A stretch of 64,000 nt of DNA, from the NCBI GenBank assembly GCA_051294375.1, contig JBJCIZ010000239.1, forward strand, positions 167,625 to 231,624, given 5' to 3'. This DNA is from Paraspadella gotoi (Eukaryota; Chaetognatha). The position numbers and the translations under genes are program-made. A model generated the notes under the pieces. It did not search any database. It had not been told where the DNA came from and saw only the letters and a program-made list of their open reading frames with translations. This document shows, in pieces, positions 30,535-43,607 of this stretch; position 1 is the stretch's first letter; each line of letters starts with the position of its first letter.

Positions 30535-31130
30535 GGAAAACAATTTGGTCGTGGGTGTGGGCGATGGAAGGGGTTGTGGTCTAAAAATCGGGTTGTGTGC
30601 GTGGGCGTTGGAGGGTGTTGTGGTATGAAAATGTTTCGCACCCTGTGCTTGCTGCAGAGGCCCGTATGATCAATATTCCTTGTTGAAAATTGGCCGCTGT
30701 ATGCTGCAACGGCGAGCACTCCAATGAAAGGGAGTGTGGTCTAAAAATTGGTTTGTGTGGCAGTGGGCATGTGTTGTGGTCTAAAATTTGGTTGTCTACG
30801 TGGGCGAGGAAGGGTTGTGGTCTAAAAGTGGTTGTGTGTGCGGGTGATGAAAGGAGTTGTGGTCTAAAAATTCGATTGTGGGCGTGGGCCGATGGAAGGG
30901 GTTGTGGTCTTAAAAATTCGGTTGATGAGGCGTGCGAGGGAAGGGTTGTGGTGTATAAATTTGGTTCTGTGCGATGGAAGGGGTTGTGGACTAAAATTCA
31001 GTTGTGCGTAGCGATGAAGGGGTTGTGGTCGGGTTGTGGCGTGGCGATGGAATAGGTTGTGGTTGGTTGTGGGCGTAGGCGATGGAAGGGGTTGTGGTAT
31101 TAAAATTCGGTTGTGGGCGTGGGCGAATTC
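30535..31130 (+). repeat. About 50-bp minisatellite (GGTTGTGGTCTAAAAAT...)
   Basis: Roughly ten or eleven degenerate units contain GTGGGCGATGGAAGGGG, TTGTGGTCTAAAAATTCGG and TTGTGTGCGTGGGCG. A non-repeat segment (about 30625-30720: CACCCTGTGCTTGCTGCAGA) interrupts it. Units vary in length by deletions of several bases. Open frames on both strands come from the repetition. Confidence 0.7.
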
Positions 31131-31259
31131 TTCCCGCAGTCTCAGCACAGAGGATGGGGCTTAAAACTAAATATAAACCGCAGGGAATATTTTCACCTTC
31201 GTTTCGAAAATATCACTGTTCACAGACAGACGGATTAACATGCGGACAGACTGATGTGC

Positions 31260-33530
<2,271 letters not shown>

Positions 33531-33534
33531 TTAA

Positions 33535-34350
33535 TTAATATTTTCCTTTTCTCCTTTCCAATCTCTTTCCTCTCCTTCTTTCCCATCCCTTTTCTTTCCA
33601 CATTTTCTATTTTTTTCCTTTCCTCTCTTTTAATTTCTTTTCTTTCCTCCTTTCCAATCTCTTTCCTTTCCTCCTTTTCAAACCCTTTCTTACCTCCTTC
33701 CAAGCTCTTTTCTTTCTTCGCTTTTCAATCTTTTTCCTTTCTTCCCCTTTTCCTATCCCTTTTATTTTCTCCTTTTCAATCCCTTTCCTTTCCTCCTTTC
33801 CAATCTCTTTCCTTCCCTCCTTTTCAATCCCTTTCATTTCCTCCTTTCCAATCCAATTTCTTTTCTCCTTTCCAATCCCTTTCCTTTTCTCCTTTTCAAT
33901 CCCTTTTCTTTTCTCCTTTCCAATCTCTTTCCTTTCCTCCTTTTCAATCCCTTTTCTTTTCAACTTTCCAATCCCTTTCCTTTCCTCTTTTCCAATCCCT
34001 TTCCTTTCCTCCTTTCCAATCCCTTTTCTTTTCTTCTTTTCAATCCCTTTTCTTTTCTCCTTTTCAATCTCTTTCCTTTCTTCCTTTCCAATCTCTTTCC
34101 TTTCCTCCTTTCCAATCCCTTTTCTTTTCTCCTTTCCAATCCCTTTTCTTTCCTCCTTTCCAATCTCTTTCCTTTCCTCCTTTCCAATCTTTTTCCTTTC
34201 CTCCTTTTCAATCCCTTTTCTTTTCTCATTTTCAATCTTTATTCTTTCCTCCTTTCCAATCCCTTTTTTTTCTCCTTTTCAATCCCTTTTCTTTTCTCCT
34301 TTTCAATCCCTTTCCTTTCCTCCTTTTCAATCCCTTTCCTTTCCTCCATT
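33535..34350. repeat. 24-bp pyrimidine minisatellite
   Basis: About 33 units of the type CCTTTCCTCCTTTCCAATCC-CTTT run over 800 bp with mostly C/T substitutions (CTTTTC, CTCTTT variants). Because 24 is a multiple of three, the minus strand stays open over long stretches and reads as an eight-residue Lys/Arg/Glu repeat (KRKGIEKE-like). There is no start context, splice site or flanking coding sequence to support a gene. Confidence 0.75.
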
Positions 34351-34599
34351 TATCCGCCTCCTCATTTGGCCCGTCTCCGCGCTGTCCTCGCCTCCAAAAC
34401 GGGATGACTTCCGGTTTTAAGAATCACGTACCATGACGTCGAAGGTCACTGAAAAAAGAGAGAGAGAAAAAAAAGAAAAAAAAACCAAAATAAAGCAAAT
34501 GAAAACGTAAATTGTCGTACGTATAATAATGTAAATATATAATTGCAAAAAAATATAAGGATCAAAACAATTCAAATTCGTATGAAAGTAATTGACTTT

Positions 34600-34705
34600 C
34601 GCGAGGTAAATGGCGCGACTCTCAAAGCGAGTTTAGCGACGTCAGTGCATTCGATTCTCAAACGCCATCTCGTTAACTGGGCCACCGCGTTAGCGAACGT
34701 GTAAA
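34600..34705 (-). mobile_element. tRNA-like fragment, possible SINE
   Basis: The minus strand reads GCGGTGGCCCAGTTAACGAG, then GGCGTTTGAGAATCGAATGC. These look like degenerate box A and box B with near-normal spacing. No tail or duplication was found, and no clover-leaf could be confirmed by eye. Confidence 0.35.
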
Positions 34706-34776
34706 GAATTATCTCCGGGATATATCAGCAATAATAGTCTCAGCTATCTCTTCCTCTCCGTGTCTCCTGCTTTATA

Positions 34777-34814
<38 letters not shown>

Positions 34815-35094
34815 CTGCCCGCCCCGGTCCGCGGCGATAATATCTATCTCACGTCCCATCCTCAAAATGCGTTTCTCTTTTTGGTACATGATTATTCTGA
34901 CATTTATTACTTCCCTCCCCTCCGGGTTCTCCTCCTCCTCCTCCTCCTCCACCTCCTCCTTTTCTTTCTTCACAATTCTCCGAATTTTTTATTTCTTTTT
35001 TTTTTTAATATATTTAAAATATTTTTCTTTTTTATTTCGTTTTTATTTATTTTTTTTCATATTTCCGGGTGCAAAATTTGACAAACTTGCCCTT

Positions 35095-35520
35095 TGTTAG
35101 CAAGTTTTTGACGCTTTTAGTTGCGCCGCGAGTACTCGAGGTACAATTCGGGGTCGGTCTGTCGGTCGGGTCCGTATGTCTGTCCGGTCGATCTGTCCTA
35201 CTGTCAGTAGTACTGACGTTAAAAATGCTCAAGCTCGCATTTAGTTGGTTGCTCATTTGTTAAGACAGAAAAAATATCAAATCTAACGGATGCTAGCGCT
35301 GTTTACAGGAAATCCTAAAACTATAAAGAAATAAAAGACAAAATTTCAATGCAGTGCGTGTCATAAAAAAGTTATTGTAGTCATGTAGTCATGTCAATCA
35401 CTTCATGTAAGGTTACGTCATGTCATGTCATGTCAGCGAGAAATATACGAGATAAGGCAGTCACTGGCGCAACACATTTGAATTACCGTTCTTGTTTGAA
35501 GAGGATTTGGACGCGACGAG
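35095..35520 (+). repeat. Dispersed repeat with GCGAGTACTCG motif, copy 1
   Basis: TTTTAGTTGCGCCGCGAGTA starts a block that runs through a CGGTCTGTCGGTCGG region, TTGATGCAGTGC-like TCAATGCAGTGCGTGTCATA, a GTCATGTCATGTCATG run, CAGTCACTGGCGCAACAC and TTACCGTTCTTGTTT. The same order of landmarks occurs at 55190-55500. No coding. Confidence 0.6.
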
Positions 35521-36180
35521 GTTAGAATTTTGATGAAATTTCAAAAATAAAATTCGGTTCTTGTCATGATTTGGCATTTTTTTGTTGGCTTTCAAGATGG
35601 CGGGATGCGGAATAAAGAAAAGGGGGACTCAAAAAACACACACGCAAAAAATATTTTTTGCCGTTAGATATAACTGAATATCTTTGTGTTAAGACTTTCT
35701 GTTCGTTGCGTTTTTAGATAGAGAGAAAACAAAGTTTATTTGTATACAAACAAGGGTTTTTATTTAAAAAAAAAACGGCCATGTTTCTACTCTAGTTTTT
35801 CGAGTCATCAGCGCAGCTCAGCTGATCCATATTTTTTAGACGTTTATTTTTGCTGTTTAAGATTGTCAATTTTTAAAATTATTTTGAAATATAAAATGAT
35901 GGATGATATATAAATTTTTTTTTCTTAACGAAGCCAACTTCCTTCTTTGAAGTAATGAAAACTGAAAACTTGCGAAGAAAAGAGAAACGACTTCATGCTG
36001 TTTCAACGAAACGTCTTTTTAGGAAACGAAGAGAGAGAGAGAAGAGAGGAGAAGAGAAGAAGAGAGAGAGAGAGAGCTCTTAATGCCTGTCTAAAAACAT
36101 ACCCTCTCCTTACAACTTGAAATAATTAACCAGCGAATTTAAATAAAAATCTTCGTTCTTGCGCGGACACGGCTGCTTTT

Positions 36181-36239
<59 letters not shown>

Positions 36240-36327
36240 TTGAATTTGGAGACAAAGTGAATTTGGAGACGAGAAGATGGAGACAGAGGAAGCCATAGCC
36301 TGAGGGTGATGTGGACAAGAGAGAGAA

Positions 36328-36380
<53 letters not shown>

Positions 36381-37074
36381 AGAGAGAGAGAGAGAAAATG
36401 GGTGATGAATTTCTATTTTTAGCTTCGTTAATTCTAATCTTAGATTAATCATTCTATACTTTTCAATCACTTATGTGACAAACTCTTCTTTTCTTCGTTT
36501 GTTTGTCTCTGTGAGGACTTGATATTCTACCTCAAATTTCAAATCCTATTTGGATTTTGTAGTCATTCGAATAAATAAGCAGTTTTATGAACCATTTCAA
36601 TATATTTCATAAAACTATCAGTTACTCCGGTCTTGATCCAACATTTCTTTCAATATAATATTAATAATAATAATAATAATAATAGTAAATAAATTTTAAT
36701 AGTAAAAATAATTTTAACCGTGATCTTTTGTTCGCCCCGCTTTCTCGAGAAGCCGGAAGGTTCTCCCCTATCGTATTCAAAGTCAGCTCACGAACGTTTC
36801 ACTGCACGATAATGTTTTTAGCTGCTTCGGATTTCCTGTTTTATTGAATGCCAATTTGATCGTAAATTTTCCAAAGTCCGACGTCCTGACCGAGTCAGTT
36901 ATAATGTTGTTAATTAACTTTTAAAATTTTTTTTTTAGTTTTGTAAATAAATCGAACATTTTTTGTTACAGTTACAGCGGATCCATTTTTTTTACGGTTC
37001 AATCGAAAGTGAATAGGTTAGACATAGGTTAGATAGGTAGAGTAGAAAGATATACATATGCCTTCTCTTTTTTA
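35521..37074. other. No gene recognised
   Basis: AT-rich DNA with GA runs at 36035-36075, 36184-36240 and 36325-36395, and an AATAATAATAAT stretch near 36660. No exon signal. Confidence 0.45.
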
Positions 37075-37300
37075 GAATATGGTGGGACTAAAAATCCACC
37101 AACCGTTCATCAGCGGCTATTGGTGCCGGGAGGCAATTCATTCGCCTCCCAACCCAAATGTCAGGGGTTCGAGCTCCGTGCGGTCGCTAACAGTTAGGGA
37201 CGGGGCGCTTAACCGCCTGAATTTCCGAAGCTCAAGGCACTGTTTATATTGAACGGTTCTGTCATTATTACAATTATTACAATTATTACTGTCTCTTCTC
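37075..37300 (+). mobile_element. tRNA-derived SINE-like element (type D) with ATTATTACA tail
   Basis: GGCTATTGGTGCCGGGAGGC resembles box A, and GGGGTTCGAGCTCCG about 40 bases on resembles box B. The body ends in a short tandem tail, ATTATTACAATTATTAC, typical of SINE 3' ends. It lies about 260 bp upstream of Ig exon a. The start is set at GGTGGGACTAAAAATCC, and no clear target-site duplication was found. Confidence 0.6.
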
Positions 37301-37560
37301 ATAGTGGCCAACTTTTCCTAAAACAATGAATACTCAACCCGTGTATCTCCCTTCGTTATTCAATTTCAAATTTGCAATTCGGTTAAATAAGAATACTTAA
37401 TTCAAAATAAATATACTTCGAATATTTCGATACCATAATCTTTTTTACCGGCATTCCCGGAAATCAATACACTCCAAATCCGGGATTGGCCCCCTTTTAA
37501 TAATTTTTTTTAACAACTAATCCCCATTTCTTCCCCTCCCCTCATCCCTTCCCTCTCCAG

Positions 37561-37791
37561 AAACGACGATCCCGCCCCGATGGCTCCACCCCAACGTCAC
37601 CGGCGTCGTAGGGGGCGTGGCGAACCTCACCTGCGACCTCTACTTTCCCGACAACAAGTGGATCCCCTACGCGATGACCTGGCGAAAGGTCGGGCTGGAC
37701 AAGCTGGTCTACTCTCGCTTCATGTACTACCCTCGTCACATCCACCCGCAGTTCGAGAAGCGGCTGCTCAATACGGCCAACGCTTCCATAG
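37561..37791 (+). CDS. tutl: Turtle/IGSF9-like Ig protein, exon a (first half of Ig domain 1)
   Basis: This internal exon encodes the start of an N-terminal V-type Ig domain of a cell-surface adhesion protein. It follows a pyrimidine-rich acceptor (CCCTCTCCAG) and ends at ATAG|GTGAGG. The first two bases finish a split codon and one base is left over, so both flanking introns are phase 1. Visible features are the B-strand cysteine in NLTCDLYF, the core tryptophan in AMTWRK, and a YYPRHIHPQFEKR segment. The last corresponds to the conserved Y-P-x-x-I region of Drosophila Turtle and vertebrate IGSF9, an alignment made from memory of the family. There are three N-glycosylation sequons: NVT, NLT and NAS. 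Family members act as homophilic adhesion and axon or dendrite guidance proteins; that role is inferred. The signal-peptide exon was not found. Borderless, a related insect protein, is the main alternative name. Confidence 0.85.
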
Positions 37792-37934
37792 GTGAGGAGG
37801 AGGGGGAAGAGGGGTGTGTGTGTGTTTGTGTGTGTGTGTGTGAGGGAGGAGCTCTGTGTGACAGAGTTACTGGGTTATTGTCTCCTCGAGCGCCTTATTT
37901 CGTTTTCAGCTTTAATTCAAAGTGTAAACTGTTT

Positions 37935-38185
37935 TTTTTTAGGTTTTAACATTGGGTTTGTGGTTAGGGATTAGGTTAAGAATTAGCTCATGAATTAAGG
38001 TTGAGGATTAGATTACAATTTTGGTTAATTATTAGGGTTAAAGGTTTAGGGTCATGGAAATAAGGTTGAAGATCAGGGTTAGGAATAATGGATAACAATG
38101 AATGTTTAATGTATATAGTTAAAGGTTGAATGTTGTTTAGGTTTAGTTTGAATGAATGTTTAGGGGGTAAAGGTTTAGGATAAAG
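37935..38185 (+). repeat. Degenerate TTAGGG/TTAGGTT-type repeat
   Basis: GGTTAGGGATTAGGTTAAG, TTATTAGGGTTAAAGGTTTA, GGGTCATGG and GGTTTAGGATAAAG recur irregularly. It is a scattered cousin of telomere-like sequence, too degenerate to be an active telomere. A similar patch lies at 28185-28330. Confidence 0.5.
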
Positions 38186-38929
38186 TTTAAGGGTTTTATG
38201 AGGTATTTTTAAAAAAAAATTATTCAGAGGATAAGATAAAAATTAAATTTGAAGCTTAAGAACAGAAATAAGGCGATTTTGGAAAATATTACGGAGTTAT
38301 GTGTGACGAATAAGCATTGTGTGAGGAGGAATCACGTGTGCGACGGAATAGTTTGCGTGAATGTTTTGTGTACCATCTAGGAAAAAAATATATCACATTT
38401 TTAGTGGAGGATATCTTTTTTGATTTTTTGAAAAAATTATAATATTTTAAAATCTATATTAAATTTTCTTTCAGTAGCTTTCTTCCATTTTTTTGTAAGT
38501 TTTTTAGAAGTTAGCGGCAAAAAAAGATTGTTACCTCAGTTGGTCCCAGACAATGACCGGATCAATGCGAATGAAGTCCACGTTTAGATCCTACAATAGA
38601 TTCTTTAACAATGAAAAAAAAAGATTTCGAAAGATGGAAGGGGGAAAAAAAGGAAAAGAAAGAAATATTTTTTTGGGAAAAAGGCAAAAAAAATAATTAA
38701 GAACAATGTTGGACCAGATGAGACTCAGCGACTCTGCGATTCGTGTGAACAATGAAAGTCACCTTCGGTGAAAAAAAAAAGAAATCGTCTCACTTTAATG
38801 ATCCTAGTTATCACCGAGTAACGATTACATCTTCTCTTCTTCTCTGCCGTCTCAGCGCCCAATTTATTTTCATTTATCCCGGAATTTAATTAAAATCCTA
38901 ATATTTAGTTGAAATATTTTTTTGAGCTT

Positions 38930-39165
38930 ATAACCCAACCCTTGACCCTCATGCCTAACCCTAATCTCGAACCCTAATCTAATCCTTAACCTTATCTAAT
39001 CTAATCCCTAACCCCTAATCTTAAACATTAGTCCCTAAATCCTAACCTTAATCACTAATGTAATCCTTAATCGTAATCACTAACCTAATGCCTAACCTAA
39101 TTCTTTACCCTAACCTCTAACCTAATCTTTAATTTATTAAATAAACCTTAATTCTAAATTTGGCA
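38930..39165 (-). repeat. Degenerate CCTAACCCTAAT-type repeat, opposite orientation
   Basis: CCTAACCCTAATCTCG, AACCCTAATCTAATCC, CCCTAACCCCTAATC and CCTAACCTAATTC repeat irregularly. It faces the 37.9-kb patch across about 750 bp, all inside the Ig intron a-b. Confidence 0.5.
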
Positions 39166-39229
39166 TTCGGCGTTCTTGGAAAATAAGGCTCTACGTCTCA
39201 TTCTACATACTCGTTTATTCCTTGATCAT

Positions 39230-39998
39230 TAAGGCCGGCCAAAATTGAACACTTTTTGTAACTTCTAGTTCTCTCAAAAAAATTTCTTTTTTCTTTCTAT
39301 TATTAAATCGATTTTCAATGCAACTTTTTGAATTAGTTCATTGGGTTGTTGCACTGAAGCTTTATATTTATAACAAATGATAAAAAAAAATTAAAATTTA
39401 TTTTTAAAAAACGGATTCGTATAGAGCTTAAAAAGTTAAACCAAAGTTATTAATATAATTTTTTCAAATTTTGACAATAAATTGGTTAAAAATAGAAAAA
39501 AAAACTTAAAAAATTATTATCATCATCATCATTGGATAAATTTTATAGTTAAAATTTTCATTAATAAAACAAAAATTATTTAAAAAGTTGTATTAATAAC
39601 CTTTATCTATCTCTATCAGAATCTATTAAAAAAATTAAAAAATTCAAAAAAAAAAAAATTTAAACTTTAAGTACTTCAAACTTACTGTTAAAAATTATTG
39701 GTCTTTGAATTCACTTGCTGATGAAGACTCGCAAAAACTAAGAGTCGAAACATGTACATTAATAAAAATAAAATTGCTATTACAACGAATTTTTCGTTTC
39801 ATCTCTAACTATTCTAATAGCAAAAAAGAAAGTCAAAATACAAATAACTTTAAGTAGTATCAAAATAATCTTTAAATGCTTCCGTGGCGCTTATCAATAA
39901 GCTAAATTTGAAAAAAAAAATTTCATTTTCATATTCTTTAACAGTCACTTAACCATTATTTATTTGAGAGAACTTGTAGATTTCAACCGTTCGCCTAA
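39230..39998. mobile_element. AT-rich MITE-like element (family 2), copy 1
   Basis: The left end has AAGGCCGGCCAAAATTGAAC with TCTAGTTCTCTCAAA; the right end has TTTGAGAGAACTTGTAGATT and CAACCGTTCGCCTAAC, roughly inverted. The AT-rich body includes an ATCATCATC run and TATTAATAACCTTTATCTA, and is shared with 59925-60278. It sits 80 bp upstream of Ig exon b and has no coding capacity. Confidence 0.55.
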
Positions 39999-40078
39999 CA
40001 ATCATACCATCTGTAACCCATCATGAAAACCCCCATCTCTAACCCCCATCTCTTCCTCTTTCCCCGCCATCTGCTCAG

Positions 40079-40192
40079 GCATCTCCGACCTGCGACCAGA
40101 GGACGAAGGGTTCTACGAGTGCACGGTCAACTACATGAACCGGAGTCCGTCGGAGCAGCAAGCGGGAACCTGGGTCTACCTCGTCATCTACT
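40079..40192 (+). CDS. tutl: Turtle/IGSF9-like Ig protein, exon b (second half of Ig domain 1)
   Basis: The exon lies between acceptor ATCTGCTCAG and donor CTACT|GTGAGT. It opens in the phase left by exon a (G|GC gives Gly). It encodes GISDLRPEDEGFYECTV, the classic D-x-G-x-Y-x-C F-strand motif that supplies the second cysteine of Ig domain 1. It continues through NYMNRSPSEQQ to GTWVYLVIY, which matches the N-G-T-W-x-x-L-x-V G-strand of the Turtle/IGSF9 family. An NRS sequon is present but is followed by proline and may be used poorly. The exon leaves one base, so the next intron is phase 1. Intron a-b is 2,287 bp and contains a MITE-like element and degenerate TTAGGG-type repeats. Base composition is GC-rich compared with the AT-rich intron around it, as expected for coding sequence. 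Confidence 0.87.
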
Positions 40193-40727
40193 GTGAGTTT
40201 TCACAGGGGGCCGGTGAACATTTTTTTTGGGGAGGGGGGGTTGATTGTAATTTTTTTTTGTGAGGTGTTGAAGTTGTTGAGCATTGAATCGGTGGGGCGG
40301 GGGGATTTATTACTACTATCTTTTATCTTTTTTAAGACTATAAAGAATTTTTGATCAGTCCGTCTGTGTGTACGCAGTAGACCTTGCCAGGAAATTTGAA
40401 GTTTGTGATCCAGCTTAGTAGTAGGGCTCAAAACGAGCTTCATACATGCGCGGATGTTTTACAATATTCCTTTTTTAAAAATAAATTATGGGAAATGCTG
40501 CCAACTTTTCAAAAAATGCTGAAAAACTTAAAAAAATTAGGGCATTTCTTCAATATCTCGAAGGGCATTAAGTATACTCAAACGAAACCAGTTTTAATCA
40601 TTAAAGCGTAAAAAACTGTACATGTTGGACACCTTACTGCGCAGACATTAGTTAAATAAATGAGGTTGTTTAAATTAGTCTGTTTAAATTAGTTAAATAA
40701 GTGAACGGGACTACAAGGGGAACACAA

Positions 40728-40935
40728 CGCCACTGTTAAGGATACTACGCCATTTTGACGTTACTTTCCGCCATTCTAACATCGCCGCTCGCATAGCCAC
40801 TCACTTTGCCATTTTCATAACGCGACTTACAGGGCCACTCACTCCGCCATTTTCACTACGCCACTCCCTCCCTATTCGCTCCGCGCCACTCTCACCGCGC
40901 CAATTTATTTTCCACGCCATCACCCCAACTCAAAC
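40728..40935 (+). repeat. Imperfect GCCACTCACTCCGCCATTTTC repeat rich in GCCAT
   Basis: Short units of about 19-20 bp alternate ACGCCATTTTGACG, CCGCCATTCTAACA, TTGCCATTTTCAT and CCGCCATTTTCACTACGCC. GCCAT appears five times in about 170 bp. A very GC-rich stretch with GGCGTCGGCCCGC repeated follows at 41010-41095. Confidence 0.55.
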
Positions 40936-41099
40936 CGCGCCGGTTCGCCCTTTCGAAAAGGTGAGGGTCGCGCCACAAAAAAAAAGCCCCGGAAATCGAC
41001 GCCGTAAAACTGGCGCAGCTGGCGGTTAGTGGCGCCGGTGTCGTTTGGATGGCGGGCGGCGTCGGCCCGCGGCGTCGGCCCGCGGCGTGGTTGGAAGAG

Positions 41100-41740
41100 A
41101 CGCCGCTGGTAAAGGAATTGAAAAATTCGGTGACGGTCGACGATGACGGTGATGATGGAAGAGATGGAGTCTATCTTATTTGATGTAGTTGATGTAGAAA
41201 AATAGGGATATCATTTTTGAAGACAGTTTCGAAAAAAAAAAAATAAAATCGTACATCAAAGTTAAAATTTTTTTTTTAACGAGATTTATTCTGAGAATAA
41301 AAAAAGGTGACGGTGAGACACACGCAGGAGTCCAGATCAATTCTACTGAAACTCAGGAAAGCTGGGTCTATTTACATCAAGAGAAGAGGTTTCAGAGGCA
41401 AGAATTGTTTCGACAGTTCCATTGATTCCGCAGGCCGATTGGTCGATGCCATTTACTCCTCAACCAATCACAATGCGGGGATTCCGATTCTGCGGATTTT
41501 ACCCCATCCTCCGATCCCATTTCGATTATGATTCTGATTTTTATTTGATTTCCCTTTCTGGGAGGTTGAGTCTACGCGATGATACATGACTTCCAACTTG
41601 GGATAGGCCACGTTGGCACAAGGCCTCAGTCCTTCATACCGGTAATAGTAATAGTATCTAAGTTTTGTAAAAATTACTAAGTTTGAAGATAGTTTGTTTA
41701 TTAAATGAATGGATAATTTTTATAGGAAAAGTCGATCCTC
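41100..41740. other. Unassigned single-copy stretch in Ig intron b-c
   Basis: A 74-codon frame (41307-41531, MTVRHTQESRSILLK...) lies here without repeats, but it has no splice flanks or family match. The segment GGATAGGCCACGTTGGCACA near 41602 has the look of a dispersed repeat end. Two CCAAT-type pentamers in opposite orientation (ATTGGTC, CCAATCA) lie at 41438-41470. Confidence 0.3.
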
Positions 41741-41761
41741 CTATTTTACGTCGACGTCTTC

Positions 41762-41800
41762 TTCGTCTTCTTGCTCCGCGAGTACTCGCGGCGCAACTAA
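41762..41800. repeat. Palindromic CGCGAGTACTCGCG motif
   Basis: TTGCTCCGCGAGTACT and AGTACTCGCGGCGCAA form a 13-bp-arm palindrome with one mismatch. One arm with flanking TTTTAGTTGCGCC also occurs at 35118, 42598 (TTAGTTGCGCCGCGAATACT) and, diverged, 55196. This suggests that it is the terminus of a repeat family. Confidence 0.5.
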
Positions 41801-42039
41801 AAAAATTAGGGGGGGGGGAATGCAAAAAAAAAAAGAGGAAAAAAATAAAAGGAAAATAATAAGTAAAAGTGGAATTTCCTTTCGTCTCCTTTTGTTCTCC
41901 TTCGGGAAAACCTTAGATCTTTTCTTTCTTTCTTTCTTTTTCTTTTATTATTCTTTTTCCTTTTTTTCTGCCGCCTTTATTCTTTTTTATTTACCAAACG
42001 TTTGAATCTTTAATCCCATTCCATTCTTCGAGCTTGGCT

Positions 42040-42048
42040 CTCTCTCTT

Positions 42049-42109
<61 letters not shown>

Positions 42110-42277
42110 TTTTTCCTTCTCTTCTCTCTTCTTTTCATCTCTCTCTCTCTTCTCTCTCTCTCTCTCTCTTTCCCCCCCTTCCCTCTCTTTTTTTCTCTTT
42201 TTTTTCTCTTTTTCTTTTTGTTTCTTTTCTCTCTTCTTTCTTTCTCTTTCTCTCTATCTTTTCTTTCTCTTTTTTTT

Positions 42278-42327
<50 letters not shown>

Positions 42328-42400
42328 TTTATTTTTTTCTTTCTTTCTCTCTTTTTTTTTTTCTCTCTCTCTCCCTCCCACTTTACTCTCCCTCTTCTCT
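42040..42400 (+). repeat. CT-rich tract
   Basis: About 360 bp of nearly pure C/T with CTCTCT and CTTTTT blocks. Both strands have long low-complexity frames. Another tract at 42765-43050 (TTTC-rich) and a TTCATTCTCATCTTC array (43150-43317) lead into a 290-N gap. Confidence 0.8.
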
Positions 42401-43607
42401 TTCACAAGCACTCATAGAAAAAAATAGGCTTTCATGAATTTTCCTTCTTTCGTGATTTTCTTTTACTGTCAATTTTAATCTTTTAGAAAATATAATAATT
42501 ATTTTTTTAAAGAATCTGCGTAATTATATTATTATATTATATTATATTAATTTTATGTTTATTTTTTTTTTACATTTTTGTCTTTTGTTTTTGTATTTAG
42601 TTGCGCCGCGAATACTAATGCATATGTTTCATACCTGAGTAGTCATATTGCGGCATATTTCGTGTTTTTTTTTTGTAGTTTCACAGAGAGGTAATAAATT
42701 ATAACATGCTTCTTGTGCATACGTGATCATGAGGAAATGTGTTTTTTTCTCTTTTTCTTCGTATTCATTTTTTTTCTTTCTTTCTTTTTCTTTCTTTCTT
42801 TCTTTCTTTCTTCTTCTTTCTTTCTTTCTTTCTTTTTCTTTCTTTCTTTCTTTCTTTCTTTTTCTTTCTCTCTCTTTTCTTTTCTTTCTATTTTCGCTCT
42901 TTATTTTCTTTCTTTCTATTTTTTTCTTTTCTTTCTTTTTCTATTTTTACTTTATTTCTCTATTTTTTCCTTTTTATCTTTTCTTTTTTCCCATTTTATT
43001 CTTTTTATTCCTTCCTTTTTTTCTTTTTTTCTCCTTCTATCTCCCTCCATTTCCCTTTATCGCCTTGTCTGTCTCTCACTTGTCCATTGTCAATAAAGGC
43101 ATCCATCTTATCGCTCGATATTTCAAACTTTCCTCCTCCGCTCATTTTCTATTCTTCTTCATTCTCATCTTCTTCTTCATTCTCATCTTCTTCTTCATTC
43201 TCATCTTCTTCTTCTTCATTCTCATCTTCTTCTTCATTCTCATCTTCTTCTTCTTCATTCTCATCTTCTTCTTCTTGATTCTCATCTTCTTCTTCATTCT
43301 CATCTTCTTCTTCTTCANNNNNNNNNNNNNNNNNNNNNNNNNNNNNNNNNNNNNNNNNNNNNNNNNNNNNNNNNNNNNNNNNNNNNNNNNNNNNNNNNNN
43401 NNNNNNNNNNNNNNNNNNNNNNNNNNNNNNNNNNNNNNNNNNNNNNNNNNNNNNNNNNNNNNNNNNNNNNNNNNNNNNNNNNNNNNNNNNNNNNNNNNNN
43501 NNNNNNNNNNNNNNNNNNNNNNNNNNNNNNNNNNNNNNNNNNNNNNNNNNNNNNNNNNNNNNNNNNNNNNNNNNNNNNNNNNNNNNNNNNNNNNNNNNNN
43601 NNNNNNN

